Shown here: positions 6,513-8,131 of the stretch, in pieces
How the letters are laid out: each line of letters opens with the position of its first letter
Numbering within the stretch: position 1 is the first letter of the stretch
Assembly (NCBI GenBank): GCA_050944255.1
Contig: JBMNQS010000082.1
Location: 1 to 8,131 of the forward strand
DNA: 8,131 nt
Reading direction: 5' to 3'
From: JBMNQS01 sp050944255
Lineage (GTDB): Bacteria > Bacillota > Clostridia > Christensenellales > Maliibacteriaceae
Notes under the pieces: model-generated
Seen by the model: only the letters and a program-made list of their open reading frames with translations
What the model was told of the DNA's origin: nothing
Databases searched by the model: none
Made by a program: the position numbers and the translations under genes

Positions 6513-6524
6513 CACTGCCTTGGG

Positions 6525-7028
6525 TTATTGCGGGTACGCTGTGCCGTCCAGCACCGTGGGCGCCGGCACGCCCAATACCTCCGACAGGGCGTCCACCAGA
6601 AGCTGGTGGTCCATCTCGTGCTTCAGGCCCGAACACATGACAAAGCCCGCCAATACGCCGCCTTTGAGCCGGATGGGAAAACAGCCGCCGCACAGCGCGT
6701 AATTGCCCACCTGCTCGATCCACGGGTATTCTTCCTGCTTGCCCCGCAGTTCAAGATAATTGGCAAAGGAACTGCGGCCCGTTTTCCTTGAGCCGTTGAG
6801 CTTCTTGGCCATCCACCAGTCATTGCCCAGATGCCTGCCCTGCATCCGGTAATAAAATACGGTGAACTCTTCGATATCCACGCGGACGCTGACTGTGGCG
6901 CCGTAATTTTTCCCCGCCAGGGCCGCCACCTTCAGCCCCAGCGCAAGAGCGTCCTCATGATCGAACTTGTCATAGACAAGAAGCTCTTCCTGCCGCCGGG
7001 CGATCCCGACAGCCTTCTCAAACGACAT
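6525..7028 (-). CDS. UPF0303 / haem-degrading (HbpS/GlcG-like) domain protein
   Basis: A 167-residue cytoplasmic protein of the UPF0303 family (yeast YBR137W-like), within the broad HbpS/GlcG/PduO-C-terminal domain group. Diagnostic segments are GNDWWMAKKLN (68-78), TGRSSF (83-88), CGGCFPIRLKGGVLAGFV (113-130) and CSGLKHEMDHQLLVDAL (132-148). The last part matches the family's SGL...DH pattern. Members often have HGG where this protein has CGG (113-115). The function is not established. Related domains bind haem or occur with glycolate and diol catabolism genes, so a role linked to the neighbouring sugar and alcohol enzymes is possible but only inferred. The ATG at 7028 is chosen because AAAGGAGG precedes it by about 7 bases. 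The frame stays open to an ATG at 7151, but those extra residues are not family-like and span the -10 box. Confidence 0.85.
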   Translation of the reverse strand: MSFEKAVGIARRQEELLVYDKFDHEDALALGLKVAALAGKNYGATVSVRVDIEEFTVFYYRMQGRHLGNDWWMAKKLNGSRKTGRSSFANYLELRGKQEEYPWIEQVGNYALCGGCFPIRLKGGVLAGFVMCSGLKHEMDHQLLVDALSEVLGVPAPTVLDGTAYPQ

Positions 7029-7061
7029 GGGTTTTCCTCCTTTGGTGCCAGGTTTTGTTCT

Positions 7062-7082
7062 ATTATAATACGGCGTGCCGTA
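7062..7082 (-). promoter_or_regulatory. -10 box and adjoining inverted repeat before the UPF0303 gene
   Basis: On the minus strand a perfect TATAAT (7067-7062) lies about 34 bases before the start codon. No good -35 is found at 16-18 bases (TGTTCT at 17). Where the spacer should be lies a 14-base inverted repeat, TACGGC-GT-GCCGTA (7069-7082), with six-base arms. A weak -35 with a dyad in the spacer suggests control by a regulator, which could activate or repress. The protein is unknown. Confidence 0.5.
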
Positions 7083-7272
7083 AAAGAACAGGCTCGCCCG
7101 GGGAAAAATATGATGCGCGCGCCGGGCGTCCGCAAAGTATCCGCCTCGCATCCCTTTTTTATGTGTTTTGAAAGACGCTGCAAGGCGGCTTTACGCGCAA
7201 GGTATGAAGTCGATACAAGAGCTGCCTTAGGCCAGCATTGGTTTTAACAAACGATTTAGCATAATTCATAAA
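7083..7272. other. Intergenic stretch with no recognised gene
   Basis: The full gap between the UPF0303 start and the next gene's stop is 7029-7344. Apart from the promoter at its left and the hairpin at its right, I see no conserved protein, tRNA or riboswitch here. Short open frames cross it but have no ribosome binding site or familiar motif. The right part (about 7240-7272) is AT-rich compared with its surroundings. Degenerate coding or repeat remnants cannot be excluded. Confidence 0.4.
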
Positions 7273-7319
7273 CCGCAGAACAGAAACCGCGCCGCTAAGG
7301 GACGGTTTCTGTTCTGCGG
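7273..7319. repeat. Long perfect hairpin behind the isomerase genes (terminator or REP-like palindrome)
   Basis: Seventeen-base arms (7273-7289 and 7303-7319) are perfectly complementary around a 13-base loop. The left arm begins CCGCAGAACAGAAACC. Its position, 25 bases past the stop of the LacB-like gene, suits a minus-strand terminator, but what follows on that strand (TTTATGAATTATG) is not a good U-tract. Such a long GC-ended stem without U-run also fits a dispersed palindromic (REP-like) element. Only a genome-wide copy count can decide. Confidence 0.6.
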
Positions 7320-7344
7320 GGATTCTTTTCCTCTCACGGTTAAA

Positions 7345-7800
7345 TCAAAGATATTCGTCTTTAAAATGCTGACGATCCGCCTCATGCAGGCTGTCCAGGC
7401 TGCGCTGATAGAGCGGATCAAACGGCGTTTCCAAAAAGGCTTTGACCATCTCCACCGCCAGCTCGGCGCCTGTGACGCGCGCGCCCATGGCCAGCACATT
7501 CATATCGTTCTCCCGCCGGGCCAGCGCCACCTGCGTGGGATCGTCGCAGCGCCCGCAGCGGATACCCGGATACTTGTTGGCCGCAAGCCCTATGCCAATA
7601 CCGCTGCCGCAAAGGATAATGGCCCGCTTGCAATGTCCCGCCAGCATGAAGCGGCAGGTCTTATCCACAAAATACGAAAAGTACGTCACTTCCATATCGT
7701 AGTTGCCCATATCCACGTACGCCACACCCGCTTCGTCCAGATACGCCTTGATGCGCCGCTTGAGCGTATACGCCGCCTGATCGCTGCAAATAGCCAACAT
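7345..7800 (-). CDS. RpiB/LacA/LacB-family sugar-phosphate isomerase, LacB-like partner
   Basis: A 151-residue cytoplasmic isomerase of the RpiB/LacA/LacB family, which interconverts aldose and ketose phosphates. The N-terminus has CSDQAAYTLK (5-14), where the usual His after Asp7 is Gln8. The catalytic loop IILCGSGIGIGLAANK (61-76) keeps the base Cys64. The conserved RxHND motif reads RRENDMN (95-101), so the His that opens the sugar ring in RpiB is Glu97. This combination (Cys kept, His replaced by Glu) is the LacB pattern, and VDMGNYD (29-35) also resembles LacB. The ATG at 7800 has GAGGTG six bases upstream, overlapping the stop of the preceding gene. Ten bases separate the two genes, which are surely co-transcribed and probably form a heteromer. 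True galactose-6-phosphate isomerase is possible, but no lacC, lacD or PTS gene is seen. A tetrulose- or pentulose-phosphate substrate is an alternative. Confidence 0.88.
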   Translation of the reverse strand: MLAICSDQAAYTLKRRIKAYLDEAGVAYVDMGNYDMEVTYFSYFVDKTCRFMLAGHCKRAIILCGSGIGIGLAANKYPGIRCGRCDDPTQVALARRENDMNVLAMGARVTGAELAVEMVKAFLETPFDPLYQRSLDSLHEADRQHFKDEYL

Positions 7801-7810
7801 ATTGCTCACC

Positions 7811-8131
7811 TCAACATTCATCGTCCGCGTCGTCCTTGCGGTACCTGGCGCGCATTTGGTCCAGCTCGGCCAGGCGCAGGGCGTGGTCCCCTCCGTCAAA
7901 CGCCGTTTCAAGCCATACGTCCACACAGCTTAGCGCCACGGCCGCTCCGGTGATGCGCCCGCCAAAACACAACACGTTGGCGTCATTGTGCCGGCGGGTC
8001 ATTCTGGCGGAATACGCTTCCCCCACCTGCGCCGCGCGCACGTCCTTGATCTTATTGGCTACGATGGCCATGCCCACGCCGCTGGAGTCGATCAGTATCC
8101 CGCGGTCGTACTGCCCCGAGGCCACGGCCTC
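7811..8131 (-). CDS. RpiB/LacA/LacB-family sugar-phosphate isomerase, LacA-like partner (C-terminal part)
   Basis: The last 106 residues of an isomerase of the same family as its downstream neighbour; the start lies beyond the right edge. The visible part opens with EAVASGQYDRGILIDSSGVG. The catalytic-loop Cys of RpiB (ICGTG) is replaced by Asp in LIDSSG. The segment MTRRHNDANVLCFGGRITG keeps the catalytic His. Asp at the Cys position with the His retained is the LacA pattern, and the string ANKIKDVRAAQV also resembles LacA. The C-terminus ends with an acidic DDADDEC tail. The order LacA-like then LacB-like matches lac operons of Gram-positive bacteria. What lies upstream (a kinase, an aldolase or a PTS) would reveal the substrate. 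Confidence 0.87.
   Translation of the reverse strand, partial: EAVASGQYDRGILIDSSGVGMAIVANKIKDVRAAQVGEAYSARMTRRHNDANVLCFGGRITGAAVALSCVDVWLETAFDGGDHALRLAELDQMRARYRKDDADDEC

Noticed and set aside
7029..7151. N-terminal extension of the UPF0303 protein
   Set aside because: The extension crosses the -10 box and inverted repeat and is not family-like; the ATG at 7028 has an excellent AAAGGAGG.
7801..7926. N-terminal extension of the LacB-like protein
   Set aside because: It overlaps the end of the upstream isomerase gene. The ATG at 7800 with GAGGTG gives the normal RpiB-family beginning. A middle ATG at 7821 lacks such support.
7345..8131. Calling the pair lacA and lacB outright
   Set aside because: Catalytic-residue patterns fit, but the sequences are diverged and no other lac gene is in the window, so the symbols would overstate what is known.
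1..8131. CRISPR arrays, tRNA genes, insertion sequences, phage or attachment sites
   Set aside because: Scanned for spaced direct repeats, tRNA-like cloverleaf ends and transposase motifs; none was seen.

Overview
The window reads as chromosomal DNA from a GC-rich Firmicute, most likely class Clostridia. The evidence is AGGAGG-type ribosome binding sites, sigma-A promoters that are mostly extended -10 (TGnTATAAT), strong intrinsic terminators, and protein families such as a clostridial-type MATE exporter, glycerol dehydrogenase and UPF0303. I cannot name a genus. There are no tRNA or rRNA genes, CRISPR repeats, transposases or phage genes.

Layout from left to right. A GNAT acetyltransferase (minus strand) is cut by the left edge (1-221) and has its own promoter. 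Next come a cytoplasmic class 3 lipase-like hydrolase (295-978) and a Gfo/Idh/MocA dehydrogenase (1041-2063), both minus and probably one transcript. A divergent promoter region (about 2100-2230) separates them from gldA, glycerol dehydrogenase (2272-3363, plus). A bidirectional terminator lies between gldA and a convergent small DUF2164 gene (3469-3714, minus). Back-to-back promoters separate that gene from a MATE exporter (3859-5232, plus), for which I choose a TTG start. A second bidirectional terminator lies between it and an iron-containing alcohol dehydrogenase (5309-6388, minus). Further right on the minus strand are a UPF0303 protein (6525-7028), a 316-base intergenic stretch with a long perfect hairpin, and two tandem RpiB/LacA/LacB-family sugar-phosphate isomerase genes (7345-7800, and 7811 to the right edge, the latter partial).

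How the genes may work together. Several are polyol or sugar oxidoreductases or isomerases: Gfo/Idh, GldA, Fe-ADH and the isomerase pair. This suggests a carbon-utilisation neighbourhood, but most genes have their own promoter and terminator, so only two pairs look like real operons (Gfo/Idh with lipase, and the isomerase pair). The isomerase pair is the most interesting item. The upstream partner lacks the catalytic Cys but keeps the catalytic His; the downstream partner keeps the Cys but has Glu at the His position. This is the division of labour known in LacA/LacB, so the pair should be an obligate heteromer. No lacC, lacD or PTS gene is visible, so the substrate is open.
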